From contig NC_003281.10 of the NCBI RefSeq assembly GCF_000002985.6, positions 10,292,001 to 10,356,000 of the forward strand: a DNA stretch of 64,000 bases, given 5' to 3'. Shown here piece by piece: positions 34,116-45,872 of the stretch. The translations under genes and the position numbers were made by a program. Below the pieces are notes generated by a model. It made no database searches, was not told the DNA's origin, and worked only from the letters and a program-made list of their open reading frames with translations. The stretch comes from Caenorhabditis elegans (lineage: Eukaryota; Nematoda; Chromadorea; Rhabditida; Rhabditidae). Each line of letters opens with the position of its first letter. Position 1 is the stretch's first letter.

Positions 34116-37100
34116 TTATCCACGATTTCCATTAACCAAAGCGATCAATCCCTCTTTATAAGCTCCCGAGCAGTCTCCCTTGATCATATTTTCCAGCGAT
34201 GTTCTGTACAATGATTGGAACATGTTCCGAATGTCACCCATATCGTATTCAGCACGTGTCACGCACAATCTAATCAGGTCATTGTCACGCGTGCCGAGAC
34301 CCTTCATACTGTCATGGAGAAGCTTTGCAAAGTAGGCCGGCCTGTTACGGATGACGGCAATCACTGCGAGAAGTCCGTCACGAATGTCACCGCTGAACTC
34401 GAATTCGATGGCCTTCTCGATTGAGTGATTCGAGGCTTTTTGGTATTCCTCGAACACTAATCGCAGTTGACTGAAGTTCTGACTTGCGAGGATCGCGTTG
34501 AACGTCGATTCGTCCGTTCCGAGACGTTTCTCGCCGGCTTGGAGCAGGCGGCGGGCGTCTTGGTTGGCTCGGAGACCGTCGGTTTGGCTGGATTCGTCAC
34601 GGCCGCCGGCGCACAAGGAGACGAGGAGACGCTGAAAATTATACGAGATTGTGATATTTTCTAAGAAAAAACTTTGAAAATCTACTATTTAAAGTTTGAA
34701 CCATTAAATGGGCGGAGCTAATAAACCACGCTTACTCAAAGGAGAGAGCTTCACGTTTCTGGTGATGAAGCATTTTTGTGGTTAGCTTTTTCTATTCAGG
34801 AAGTTCAGAAGCCTCCCTATTAGACTTGCACTCCCTATTAGTATTGCTCCTTGAACACCCTCCGAAAATTAGTATTGCACTCCCTATTAGTGTTGCACTC
34901 CCTAATAGTCTTGCGTCTATTTTTTTTTGGTACAAAATCACCTCACTAATTTTGAGATTTTAACAACATTTTTTGCCTACTGTGCAACAATTTTTGGAAA
35001 AATTTCAATGAAATTGAAGTTATTACACCTTTTTGTTGCAATTACAATCAAATTCTCTGAATTTTCACACAAGGTTCGAGTTTTTTCAGAAAAAAAATAG
35101 TAAGCTCAAAGTCAGAAAAATGTTCTGAAAATTAGTATTGCACTCCCTAATAGTCTTGCACTCCCTATTAGTATTGCAAGCGGGAAGACCATCGAACAAT
35201 AGTATTGCAGCTATATTAATAGAAGAAATACGGTACTCGAAAGGAGCAAACTTTGCACGTTATTCAAAGGACAGCTATTAATCAAAAAAGTTTTGGAAAA
35301 TTGTGCTAGGCTCCTCCCATTTAATGGTCATGACCGGCCACCCATACAGGGACGGAGCTCACAATTACTGTCGTAATTATGTTTTTTTTATGTGAAAATT
35401 TCAGGAAGCTCATAGAAGAATTCAAAAATGCTGCTAAACACAATAAATGAGCGTGGTTTGTTAAGCTCCACCCTCAAAATGGAAGTTGGAGTTTTGGAGG
35501 CCGAGTTTTTAAATTTTCCTCGGCCACGGTCGTTAAAATTATTTCGAAAAGTTTACCTTGAAATGCCCGCTGGTTTCACCGATCAAATCTCTCTCCAAAT
35601 CCTTCTTGAAGAGCATCTTATAGGCATCACGAACTTGTTGAATCTGAGCATTAGTCCTTGACGTCATAATCTCGATAAGCACGGATTCTTTCGTGCCGAG
35701 ACCCTCCATTGCACGGTGCAACTGCTTGGCGTCGTAGATTGCCGGTGCGTCCATCAGCGCAAGAATGAGATCTTCAAAGTCTCCATGGAGCTCACCCTTG
35801 AGCTCTTTGATCAAATCTTTTCCGTACATCACTTTGAATGCCTTGGAGATTTCTTGACGTTGCCAGTTGGTACGTTGGCAGAGGATGCTGATCACCTTCG
35901 AGTTGTTACATCCGAGACCTTTCATCGCTTTTCGCAGAACTTCTGCGTCGGCGTTCGAGTTGAAGCCTTGAACTGGGAAGACTGACGGTGTGCCGATCAT
36001 TACTGAAATTTTTGGGAATTAGTGTTCGGTGATGGTCTCGAGATAATGGAAGAGAAAATTCTAATGTGGGTGGAAGAGAGACATCCGGCCACGGCCATCA
36101 ACGGGAAAAGCGGGTGATCGTGAGCGAGGAATAGAGCGGAAAATTCGTCCACGGCCACCAACCCTGTGAGGGGGGTATTATTGCACAGACGTAAAAATTT
36201 TGCGATTTTTGCCGCAGAAATACGGTATGCGCCTTTAAAAGCATACTGTATTTTTTAACAGAATTTCCAATAATCTTCTATAGTTGTTCTCTTGTTTCAT
36301 TAAAATGTTGTCAGGTTTTCAAAAAAAAAATTACGTCAAATTATGAGGAATCAAAGAGGAGTTTAAAACTACAGTACCCTTTTTCTATTGCTAAGAATTA
36401 TCGTGTCGAGACCAGATACAGTAGTTTTGACACCTTATCTCTCATCTAGGTTTGCTGATGTCAGCAGTTTTCCCGTCTTTTAACGAAACATTTTTCTAAA
36501 AAATTCACTGGTAGATCACGGCCATCAACGTTGAAAAATCTTTAAAAATCTAGCATTGGAAAATTAGAATCAAAAACTTGGAATTCTTGATCAAATTAAG
36601 TTTTCAAAAAGTTGTAAAAGTTTAATGGCGGTCAATGGTTGGTGACCTTCGATGAATCAAAGAAATCATAAATTGCAACGAGAGATAGAAGGGCAAACGA
36701 GACGCAGAGAAGTAGAACGCTGAAGTGGATCAAGAGAGTAATCCCTGTTTGTATTGTTGGCCATTTCCCGGCGAGCGGGAATTGAATAGAAAATGTACGT
36801 TTTGGTAAACATTTCAAGAAGAAAAAAATGCATTATGGATTCCACAGAGTTGTCAATTTTTGATCTTTTTCCTAACGCCTTATCACTATAGGGGGTTTAG
36901 GTTGAGTACGGGAAAATGGGCAGTCATAAGGCAGAGAGAACAATGTGAACAAGTATGCCCGTCTTCTTCCCATCCCATTTCGTAACCCCTCAAATGACTC
37001 ATTCTATGACGTGTCCTCTTGAACTGGGTCCAACTTGCGCGTAAGCTATGACGCATTGGGATGTGCAACTAGCCGCCGCGTATATTTTGATCTACGGGGT

Positions 37101-38412
37101 TCAAGTCCGGATGGTGGCAAAAGTTTTTTGTCTTGTTTCAAATTTACTGTATATTACCTGGTTGACCATATCCTTGATTCGGGAAAAATCCACCACCACC
37201 TTGCTGCTGACCTCCCTGCTGATATCCTTGCTGTGGAGGGTACTGTTGTTGTTGGGGTGGGTAGCCGCCTTGATTTGGCTGCGGGGCAGAGCCCTGACCA
37301 CCGGAGAATCCGTATTGAGGAGCCTGAGGGTATCCGCCACTACCTCCAGGGTATGGAGCACCACCTTGTCCTGGGTAGCCGCCACCTCCTTGATTGGAGT
37401 TGGAGCCGGGGTACGGTGGCTGACCTCCACCGCCGGGATACGGTTGTTGCTGGGGTTGGCCATATGGGTCGTAGCTACCGTTTCCATAGCCTGGCTGTTG
37501 AGGTGGTTGACCGTATCCTCCGTAGGATGGTTGTTGGTTTGGATAACCTGGAATAATGTGAATTAGAAAACATGGGACATCTCTAGTAATTTTTCACTTT
37601 TTTAAAACACGCTCTACCGTACTCATGGGACAACTCTGTGGAATCAGTGTTTTTTTGAAAAACTTTTGTTCGCAAACGCGCCCAATCGCACTCACCTCCT
37701 CCGGAATTCATATTGCTTGGCTCTTGACTGCTCTGCTGACTGCTCGGCTGTTGCTGCTTGTTATTCCCGCCGAGTCCACCGAGTTTGTTGTCCTAAAATA
37801 GTTCGAAAAATCAGTTATTTTGATAAAAAAAGGTTGACTGAGAGAGTACTAAAGCGCAGACACTTAGAGAAAAGATGGGCTCACTCTCGAGCCGCCACCG
37901 CCGGACACGTGTTCTTTGGAGTTTTCTCTGGAGGACAGAAAACGAATGAAAATGTGTAGGAGAGCTAGATGTTTGTATTGAAAAAATGAGAAGGGCAAAC
38001 AACGCGTCCTTTTGATCGAAATTGTTCTAACGCCGGAAAAAATTGAAAAAAAAATATTTTCTTTTTTTCTCTGATGTTCTATAGGTTTCCGGTGATAAGA
38101 TAAGGGAATTCACTTCATGGGGAACAAATGATAAACAAAAATTGTTTTTTATTTGTCTTCCTTAGAAAAAAGTCGTTTCTTTCAACAAAAAAACCATATG
38201 AATACTGAATCTTTGGGGTATTGGTAAACTAAAATCTGCGATTAACCGGTTTCAAATCGCTAAATCGCTCAAAAACCTTCTATCATTCTACGTGAGAATC
38301 ATTTGAAGGGAAATTCGAAATATTATACATTCGTTGCGAATGTATAATATTTTCCAAAAAAACTCACCAGGACGTCCTGAATCCCAGACATGACGAATTT
38401 GCGAAGCGACAT
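34116..38412 (-). CDS. nex-2: Annexin with a Pro/Gly/Tyr/Gln-rich N-terminus (NEX-2)
   Basis: Five exons, 38368-38412, 37696-37792, 37158-37547, 35557-36002 and 34116-34631, give 497 residues. Residues about 48-177 (one exon) are repetitive GYP/GQP/PQQ sequence, like annexin A7/A11 tails. From residue 178 follow four annexin repeats: MKGLGCNN (repeat I, Thr replaced by Cys), MEGLGTKES (II), KRLGTDES (III) and MKGLGTRDND (IV), so type II calcium sites look intact in II-IV and altered in I. Annexins bind acidic phospholipid membranes in a calcium-dependent way. Intron 3 (1.15 kb) holds a palindromic repeat and intron 4 a patch of TTAGTATTGCACTCCC repeats. The nex-2 name rests on my memory of its position next to mev-1/ced-9. 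Confidence 0.93.
34808..35185. repeat. TATTAGTATTGCACTCCC repeat patches in nex-2 intron 4
   Basis: Two patches (about 34808-34918 and 35128-35185) contain tandem 17-21 base units built from ACTCCCTATTAGTATTGC with small changes (GTGTTGC, GTCTTGC, CTAATAG). They are separated by 200 bases of unrelated AT-rich DNA. Confidence 0.75.
36205..36435. repeat. Palindromic CTTTAAAGGCGCA-family repeat, diverged copy
   Basis: The left arm has GAAATACGGTATGCGCCTTTAAAAG; the right arm has ACTACAGTACCC and ATCGTGTCGAGACCAGATACAG. It is shorter and more degenerate than the other copies and lies in nex-2 intron 3. Confidence 0.6.
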
Positions 38413-39569
38413 TGTGTTGAAACTGAAATGAAATTTTTATTTCTATTATATTTTTGTTTTTTTTTTTAATTTCCATAAAGAAAAAAAAATAAATAAAGGC
38501 TAAAATCAGAATTCCACGTGGAAATCTAGTAATACTGAGAATTTTAATTTTATCAAAGTATGTATTTTTTGTTATTTCTCTGTTAACTTAAGCTTAAGTA
38601 AAGGAATCCCTTGAAAATAGAAAAAAGGTTCAAAAAAATTTGAAAAAGTACAGTAACCTGAAAAAATTTAAAGGTGCATGCCTGCCTATTAATTTTGTAA
38701 TTGGTTTCACTAGGCTTAAAATTTTAATGTTGTTTTTTTATTTTATCGCTAAAAACTATTATTTTTCGATTGAAAAATAAGACATCATTTGTCTGGAAAA
38801 TTAGTCTTAAAAACTTCACAAATACAGTAATCAGACATAAATTTAAAGGCGCATATGTTATTCTATGAGATGGGCATCGCCGCGATCGCGTACTGTAGTC
38901 CCATTTTCTAAAAAAATCGATTTCAATTTTTTTCGATTTTCCAAAACATTCCGGTGATTTTTTAGACGGTTTTCAACGAAAAAAGTCTCAAAACGTCTAC
39001 AAAAATAAAAATTCTCTAGAAAATTTAAAAAAACCAAAATAAATTTTATTTAAAAAAGAGATAAATGAAAAATCAAATAATTTCTAGGATTTTGCGTGCC
39101 ATTTGAAAGATAAATTGCACAATGGTAGGGATAAGAGCTCCTGAGTGTACCCTTCTCGACATGACAGCCACAGGTTAAATACGCACTGTTTTGAGTGGAG
39201 AATAAATGAAAAAATCGCCCGCAGAAGAGATCGGATGCGCAGAGAAAAGAGACAAATGACAAAACATGAGTCATTTGTTGTCAATTTCATTGCGAAACTT
39301 CTTCACGTATAAGACAATGAGCGAGATATTTGAGATGATTCAGCTTGCGAAATTTTGCCCTCCGAAACAAAAAAACTGAGAAATTCTCCCCATTGGGGAG
39401 AAAGGTAAACACTTGGGAGGGGCAGATGTTTAATGTCCTGGAATTATTTCTCGTGACTACGACTGACAGGTTTCCTCAAACAATAATAGTTTTTATTTTT
39501 GAAAGAAGAGTATTGAAAATTCGGGAATGTTCTCGTAATTATATACAGTACACAAAAATGGTGGATTTA
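38413..39569. other. Region between nex-2 and the COMM-domain gene
   Basis: This is the nex-2 5' flank plus the 3' flank of the COMM-domain gene, both on the minus strand. Fragments of the TTTAAAGGCGCAT repeat occur near 38665 and 38842. I see no exon. Confidence 0.5.
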
Positions 39570-40478
39570 TTATTCCTGCGGATTCACTGCCAGTACGGCC
39601 TGAGCGAGTTGTTGACGGAACTGTGCAAACGAGTCGATGTCGAATTCGAAATTGGTGTCGCCGCCGACGGTTGGCATCTGAATGTTGATCACTGGCCGGA
39701 GACTTTTAGCCACGTACGAGTTGGCGACCACTGAAAAAGATACATTTTTTAAAGAAAATTTAGGAGCACATAACGGATTCGCACAAAAATAAAGGCGGGG
39801 CGTAATTTTGCAGCCATGCGGCACGGTTATTTTCTCCTTTTTTCGTCTTTTTCTCCAGTTTTTTGTGGATTTTTTCAAAAATAAAACTTCGATTTTACTT
39901 TTTATATTCTGTTTTTTTTTTCAGTTTTGTCTAGTGTTATCCAATTTTATTCTTATACTATTGTGAGGATATTTTCATGCTAAATTTGTTGTAACCACAT
40001 TAAATATGCTCATAATCGTATGATAATTAAATTGGATAACATTTTTATTCGAAAAAAAGAGAATAAAACTAGTAAAATCGAAATTTTAATTTAAAAAAAA
40101 AACGACAAAAAACAGTGAAAAACCGTGCCAGGGTTGCAAAAATAAGCCAGCCTCTTTTTCTGTGCAAAGCTGCTTTTTTGATGGGAGTTTTTTTTCTCAT
40201 TTACCTATATTAACATTCCACGCGATATCTTTCTCATTTTTTGCCGATTCCGCCAGCTTTTGCTCAACTATCCTCTCTAGAGCCACTTTCTCCTCGTCTT
40301 TGAGATCTTCTGATTTTTGAATAAAGTCCGTTGAATTGATTGCATGACACGCTTTAAACAGTTCTCCATAGCGTATAATATTCTTCAAATCCTCTTGATC
40401 ATCGGCAAAATCGTTCGGAAGTCGTGTGGAAGTCGTTGCACAGTCATATAAAGTCGCCAATTGTTCCTCCGAGAGCAT
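39570..40478 (-). CDS. COMM-domain protein (COMMD family)
   Basis: Two exons, 40205-40478 and 39570-39730, give 144 residues. The N-terminal part is helical and charged. The C-terminus from about residue 85 (DIAWNVNIGVVANSYVAKSL, then PVINIQMPTV, then FEFDIDSFAQFRQQLAQAVL) fits the COMM domain: a Trp at the start of the first beta strand, beta strands, then a terminal helix. COMMD proteins form heteromeric rings in the Commander complex, which recycles endosomal cargo. The protein is shorter than most COMMDs (about 190 residues), so part of the helical N-domain is missing or sits in an unseen exon. TTTCCAG directly abuts the ATG, as for a trans-spliced downstream operon gene. The JMJD4-like gene ends about 370 bases upstream on the same strand. 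Confidence 0.75.
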
Positions 40479-40846
40479 CTGGAAAGCGGGAAATTAGAAA
40501 ATTCCTGGGAAAAAATAGGAGAAACCTATAAAAAACGAGAAGCGACAGAAAATTCGAGCTGCTCAATGAAGGCAGAGCATTTGGAGCAAAAAGTTGTGGA
40601 GCAAGAGCAAATGGATAGAATGTGAGGGTGACAGGAAGGTGATGAGATACATTGCCAGCTGGAAAATTGTGGAGTTTTGGAATATATATTTAGTTTTAAA
40701 TTTTAGCATCGCGGCAAAACCCAAAGCTCCAAGGAGATTTTACTTTAAAATACCAAAAATAGACTAAAATTCAGAAAATCTAAAAGGAAAGACGAATTAA
40801 TTTGCGAAAGAACTCAATTTTGGATAATTCTCTCTAAAATGAGAAC

Positions 40847-42018
40847 CTACATCTTTGAACCATGGGCTTCACATTCAAATAATTCCCCAACTTCATGACT
40901 TCTAGATTCTTTTACAAGCTCACACAGCTTTCGAAACTTTGAATTATTAAGTCTAGCGTCGGCGAACAACACAAGATCCACTTTTTCTTCAAATTCCTCG
41001 GCGGAAAACAGATCTACACAATCCTGGAGCTCCTCACGAACATCTAGCTCCCTCCGGCTCAAAAACTCCTGTACTAGATGAAGATTCGTGCTGTTCATCC
41101 AGTTATGATTGATGGAAATTGTGTCTTCCTGGAATTAAATGATGTCCTTCTAAACTGAGAGATAAATAGTTGATATACCAAATTGTGGGCCTGATGGTAC
41201 CAATTAGATGGGACAAACACAATTTCTCCGGGCTCTTGAACGAATTTTATCACTTTTGCCTGCTCGAATAGCCGTTCATACTCCCGAATGTCATCCACAA
41301 ACCCCGACTCTGTAACGCTGCTCCGAAACAGATTTTCACTGCCTGGGGGCATCATAAACCACTGTTTTCTGCCGCAAATATTCGCTGACCAGCTATGCGA
41401 TGAAACTACGTCGGAATGAAGTTTTGTCCTAGAAAGTTTGAGGGGATTTCTAATTTTTAAGAAAATTCCAAGGCTACCAGGATCCAGAAGCTCCGATATA
41501 AACGAATCGATAGTCGTCACCAAATGGATTTTCCGATTTCTCACTAGTCCATGGCTCACAATTTACAAAATCTCGAGAAAAGAAAGGATGCAAGGAGTAT
41601 GAAGAGGTTCCGAATCTAAATATTTTAATTTAAAAAAATCAATTTCGAATTGAAATTCAACTCCTACTCGTTTTGAAAATGCCAATCCTTTAAGTAAACT
41701 TCTGGATCGCCCATTTCTTCCAGAAATTCCTTCAAAGTAGTGGTTTTGTACTGATTTCCTCCGCAAAGAATAGGAACTTTCGAATCTCCTGGAGCGAAAC
41801 GGGATTTTCATAACAAAAAACTATCCAGACAAACCATAGGACTTTTTCAAATATTCCTTATTTGGCTGTCCATTTGGAAGCACCCAATCTTTAACGGCTG
41901 TCCAGCCAGAAGTGCTCCACTCGCCAAGGATAAAAGGCTCATTTTTGAAGCCGAATTTTACTAAAATCTCTAGCCATGGAGTCGATGGATCAGAAATTCG
42001 AGGAATTTTAGATTTCAT
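40847..42018 (-). CDS. JMJD4-like JmjC 2-oxoglutarate/Fe(II) hydroxylase
   Basis: Five exons, 41835-42018, 41668-41788, 41478-41615, 41179-41428 and 40847-41128, give 324 residues; two introns are 46-49 bases. The JmjC core shows LHSD (His152, Asp154) and VPSNWYHQAHNL (His226) as the iron triad, with YLKDWHFQNE, SWSANICGRKQWFMMPPG and DTISINHNW blocks that match human JMJD4 closely. JMJD4 hydroxylates a lysine of translation release factor eRF1; the same role is the natural guess here. Diverges from mev-1 across only 259 bases and probably heads an operon with the COMM-domain gene. Confidence 0.88.
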
Positions 42019-42277
42019 CTTGAAATTTGCAATGGAAAAAATAATTATTCAAAGAAAATCACAGAAAATGCAACAAAAAAAACAAAAAAAGAACAAAAAA
42101 CAAGTCGAAAAGTGCGCCCGGGTCGTTTGCTGACGCATCTCTTCAAACGAGACGCGCTGCTGGCGCACTTCTCGTGCCCTGTGCGTGCATTTCCGCAACA
42201 AAATTCAACACTTGTTTTGAAACGCACCGCCCTGTTTCTTTTTTCAATTTTGATAAGAAAATCAGCATTGTTTCAGG
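42019..42277. promoter_or_regulatory. Compact bidirectional upstream region of the JMJD4-like gene and mev-1
   Basis: Only 259 bases lie between the two divergent start codons. The segment 42110-42205 is GC-rich for this genome, with GTGCGCCCGGG, GACGCGCTGCTGGCGCAC and GTGCGTGC words. TTGTTTCAG ends at 42276, two bases before the mev-1 ATG, and is the likely trans-splice acceptor. Confidence 0.6.
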
Positions 42278-42990
42278 ATGATTAACATTCCAACTGCGAT
42301 TCTGTGCCGCTTGGGCGCCAGATCGTCGATTTCCCGCTCCTTTGGAACATCGATCGTCACCAAGGTGGGGATTTTTTGAATTTTTCCGTGAAAATTGTTG
42401 ATTTTTTGTGTACGCATGAAGGAGAAATGTATAACAGACACATTCTTTTCAATTAATTATTTATAATATTCACAGTCCGAGGCAAAGACGCCAATCCAGA
42501 AGTTCGGATGGGAATACCTGTTGAAGCAGCGCTCCAAGAATCGCCCAATCGCTCCACATCTCACCGTCTACCAGCCACAATTGACCTGGATGCTCTCCGG
42601 ATTCCATAGAATCAGCGGTTGTGTAATGGCCGGAACCCTTCTCGTCGGAGGAATCGGATTCGCAGTTTTGCCGTTCGATTTCACCGCTTTTGTGGATTTC
42701 ATCCGTAGCTGGAACTTACCATGCGCGGTGACCGCTGTCTTCAAGTACATCATTGCTTTCCCCATCATTTTCCATACTCTTAACGGAATTCGCTTCTTAG
42801 GATTCGATTTGGCTAAGGGAGTCAATAATGTTGGACAGGTAGGAGTTGAAATTATTAATTTAATTGTTTTAAAATAAAAATTAATTTTCAGATCTACAAA
42901 TCGGGATATCTCGTATCTGGACTTTCGGCTATTCTTGCTCTCGCCATTGTCTTCAACTCTTGCCAGAACAAGAGCAACAAGACTGCCTAG
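42278..42990 (+). CDS. mev-1: Succinate dehydrogenase cytochrome b560 subunit (SDHC)
   Basis: Three exons, 42278-42364, 42476-42838 and 42892-42990, give 182 residues, the known MEV-1/CYT-1 length. The first exon is an Arg/Ser-rich mitochondrial targeting peptide. [14 protein letters not shown] and SGFHRISG are the SDHC signature around the ubiquinone site, and [13 protein letters not shown] contains the conserved His region associated with haem b. Three membrane helices follow the usual order. The subunit anchors complex II in the inner membrane and passes electrons to ubiquinone. It is the first gene of the operon with ced-9, whose ATG lies 181 bases after this stop. Confidence 0.97.
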
Positions 42991-43171
42991 GCACAGATGC
43001 TCCGCCTTCTTTTTTCTTACTCCGCCCCAGCCCTCGACAATTCTCGTCAATTTACTTTTACCGTTGATTTCTTCGATTTTCTCTCTTTTCCGTAGATTTA
43101 CCTCTCCTCTTCGTTTTTTTTTCTCTGTCTAGAATGTATATTATGATTATGAAAACGAATAAAAATTTTAG

Positions 43172-45080
43172 ATGACACGCTGCACGGCGGACAACTCGCT
43201 GACGAATCCGGCGTATCGGCGACGAACGATGGCGACTGGCGAGATGAAGGAGTTTCTGGGGATAAAAGGCACAGAGCCCACCGATTTTGGAATCAATAGT
43301 GATGCTCAGGACTTGCCATCACCGAGTAGGCAGGCTTCGACGCGAAGAATGTCCATCGGAGAGTCAATTGATGGAAAAATCAATGATTGGGAAGAGCCAA
43401 GGCTTGATATCGAGGGATTTGTGGTAATTTTTTAATTTTTTTTTGTAAATAAAATTTCCTGCTGCTTCCAGGTCGACTATTTCACGCACCGAATCCGGCA
43501 AAACGGAATGGAATGGTTTGGAGCACCGGGATTGCCGTGTGGAGTGCAACCGGAGCACGAAATGATGCGAGTTATGGGAACGATATTCGAGAAGAAGCAC
43601 GCGGAAAATTTTGAGACCTTCTGTGAGCAGCTGCTCGCAGTGCCCAGAATCTCATTTTCACTGTATCAGGATGTGGTTCGGACGGTTGGAAATGCACAGA
43701 CAGATCAATGTCCAATGTCTTATGGACGTTTGGTAAGGGAGAAAATACTGAAAAAAAGTTTGCAAAAATTCGAAAATTCGCCAGAAAGGTGGCAGAAAAA
43801 ACATTTGCAAAAATTGTTTGTTTTCCTTCAGGAAATCAGCAAAACTTGGTCAAAAATAGCCCAATTATGTGTCTTTTTTGAAAGTTTTCCATTAAAAAAC
43901 CACGAATTTTGATCCCGGATTGTAATTTTTTTTGTTGATAAATTAGCAGAAAACTTTACGAATTCGATTAAAAACGTTATTTTCTATTCGAATATTTTTA
44001 AAGCATATTTTCCTTGATTTGTATTTGCGAAAAAGATCTGCTGATTTATCAAAAATCGGTTTTTAAATGTAAAATTTGTGGAAAATACATTAAAATTCGA
44101 TTTTTGAACTTTTTTCTTCGAAAAACAGGTTTTTCTGCTGATTTGCTGAACGAAAAACCCCAAAAATTCAATTTTCGAACATTAAAAACCAGAAAAATCG
44201 TTTTTTTAAGCTTAATTTTCCGCCAGAAATGAACGAATTAAATTGCAAATTTCTAATTTTCAGATAGGTCTAATCTCGTTCGGCGGTTTCGTAGCTGCAA
44301 AAATGATGGAATCCGTGGAACTGCAGGGACAAGTGCGAAACCTCTTCGTTTACACATCGCTGTTCATCAAAACGCGGATCCGCAACAACTGGAAGGAACA
44401 CAATCGGAGCTGGGTAAGGAGTATTTGCATAGACATTAGAAGTCAATATCCCCCTTTCCCTAGTACCCTTGACTTCCCGGGGTGTTGGTAAGCCGATAAT
44501 TACAGGGTTCGGTAGCCTCTTGGGGGGACAGCTGGAAACATATTCAAGTATATTACTGTTTATGATAATGTTATTGTTACGGGAATACAAAATTCGCAGA
44601 ATGCGTATTTCACAACATATTTGACGCGCAAAATATCCAGTAGAGAAAACTACAGTAATTCTTTAAATTTTTAAAATTTTTACAATTAAAGAAAATAACC
44701 ACTAATCAAAAGAAATTAATTTCAAAAATCGAGCCCGTAAATCGACTACAGTAGGCATTTAAAGAATTACTGTAGTTTTCGCTACGAGATATTTCCGCCT
44801 CAAATATGTTGTGAAATACGCATTCACGGATTTTTGTGTTCCCCGGAATATGCTCTAAAGCATTATTTGTGAAAATAAAAAATCAAGAAAAAAATTGCAG
44901 GACGACTTCATGACACTCGGAAAACAAATGAAAGAGGACTACGAACGAGCAGAAGCTGAAAAAGTGGGACGCCGGAAGCAGAACAGACGGTGGTCGATGA
45001 TTGGCGCTGGAGTAACAGCTGGAGCCATTGGAATCGTTGGAGTCGTCGTGTGTGGGCGGATGATGTTCAGCTTGAAGTAA
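43172..45080 (+). CDS. ced-9: CED-9, Bcl-2 family anti-apoptotic protein
   Basis: Four exons, 43172-43423, 43472-43732, 44264-44413 and 44901-45080, give 280 residues as known. The Bcl-2 fold includes BH1 (SYGRLIGLISFGGFVAAKMM, about residues 165-185), BH2 (NNWKEHNRSWDDFM, about residues 213-228) and a C-terminal membrane anchor (about residues 252-277, before FSLK). CED-9 sits on mitochondria, binds CED-4 and prevents CED-3 caspase activation until EGL-1 displaces CED-4. AATAAAAATTTTAG immediately precedes the ATG; the TTTTAG is the expected SL2 acceptor of a downstream operon gene. Intron 3 holds a palindromic repeat. Confidence 0.98.
44592..44830. repeat. Inverted repeat of CAACATATTTGACGCGCAAAATAT family in ced-9 intron 3
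   Basis: The left arm has CACAACATATTTGACGCGCA, then AAACTACAGTAATTCTTTAAA. The right arm has ATTTAAAGAATTACTGTAGTTTTCG, then CAAATATGTTGTG. The two arms are reverse complements around an AT-rich spacer. A second copy lies at 47465-47735. Confidence 0.8.
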
Positions 45081-45872
45081 CGTATTCAATTTGTGTAAAT
45101 AATTAATTTATGTACAACTCCTTACATTTGAATCTCATTTTTGCTCACTGATTCTCTCATCCTTTGAACTGGAAGAAGTGGGAAAGCTAGGCCACAAATT
45201 ACGGCTCTCTGTGTCGATTTACGATTTTACTGCAATTTTTTCCGATTGCCTTTTTTTTTGGCCAAACCCTACTTCCGCGTAATATCAACTTTTCCGTGTT
45301 CTGTACATTTCGTCAAAAACCCTGAAACCCTAACTTTTCTCGCCGTGGCCTAGCCTCCCGCTTCTCTTCCACATTTCCAAAGTACCCCTGTATCTCAATA
45401 ATTCATCTTCACTTTAACTGTCTCTTTTCGTGTGGCCTCTTCCAACTCCCCCCAAATTCCTGTACGCGTACGCGACTTTGTATTTATTTTTTTCAAATTG
45501 TTTTCTCTCTACAACAACAAAAAAAACGGTTCTTTTATTCAACCCTTTTTTCGGAACGAAACTGCAATTTTGATAATAGGCGTGCGCAAGAGAATCCGGT
45601 TTTCATTTTCGCCATCACGTCATCCAAAAAAGTTTAGTAGGAAAATATCATTTTTTAATATAATGATTCATCTTTCTCGCCTCTTCTGTCTCGAGACGAC
45701 GGTCAATTCGATGGCCTTGAATTTTTCGAAACAAAAATGTTTTTGTTTAGTGTAAACGATCCCCCCGCCTTATCGCTGTTTCACCATCAGATAGGCTCCG
45801 CCCATTTTGATTCCCTTGAATTTTGTCGGTATATAAAACAAAAAACGTTAGTGCACGATTCAAAAAACAACA
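45081..45872. promoter_or_regulatory. ced-9 3' region and ttr-15 promoter
   Basis: The last 110 bases look like a compact promoter: CCTTATCG at about 45768 and CAGATAGG near 45788 (GATA-factor type sites), then TATATAAAAC at 45832 about 40 bases before the ATG. The first 600 bases hold only low-complexity and pyrimidine-rich DNA; I see no gene. Confidence 0.55.

Noticed and set aside
37040-37110. GGTTCAAGTCC next to GGATGGTGGC, resembling a tRNA B box and acceptor end
   Set aside because: No matching 5' acceptor strand, A box or anticodon arm can be folded upstream, so it is not a tRNA gene.
37035-37566. Long plus-strand frames opposite the nex-2 Gly/Pro/Gln-rich exon
   Set aside because: They are antisense shadows of a repetitive coding exon; the minus-strand frame joins in phase to the annexin core.
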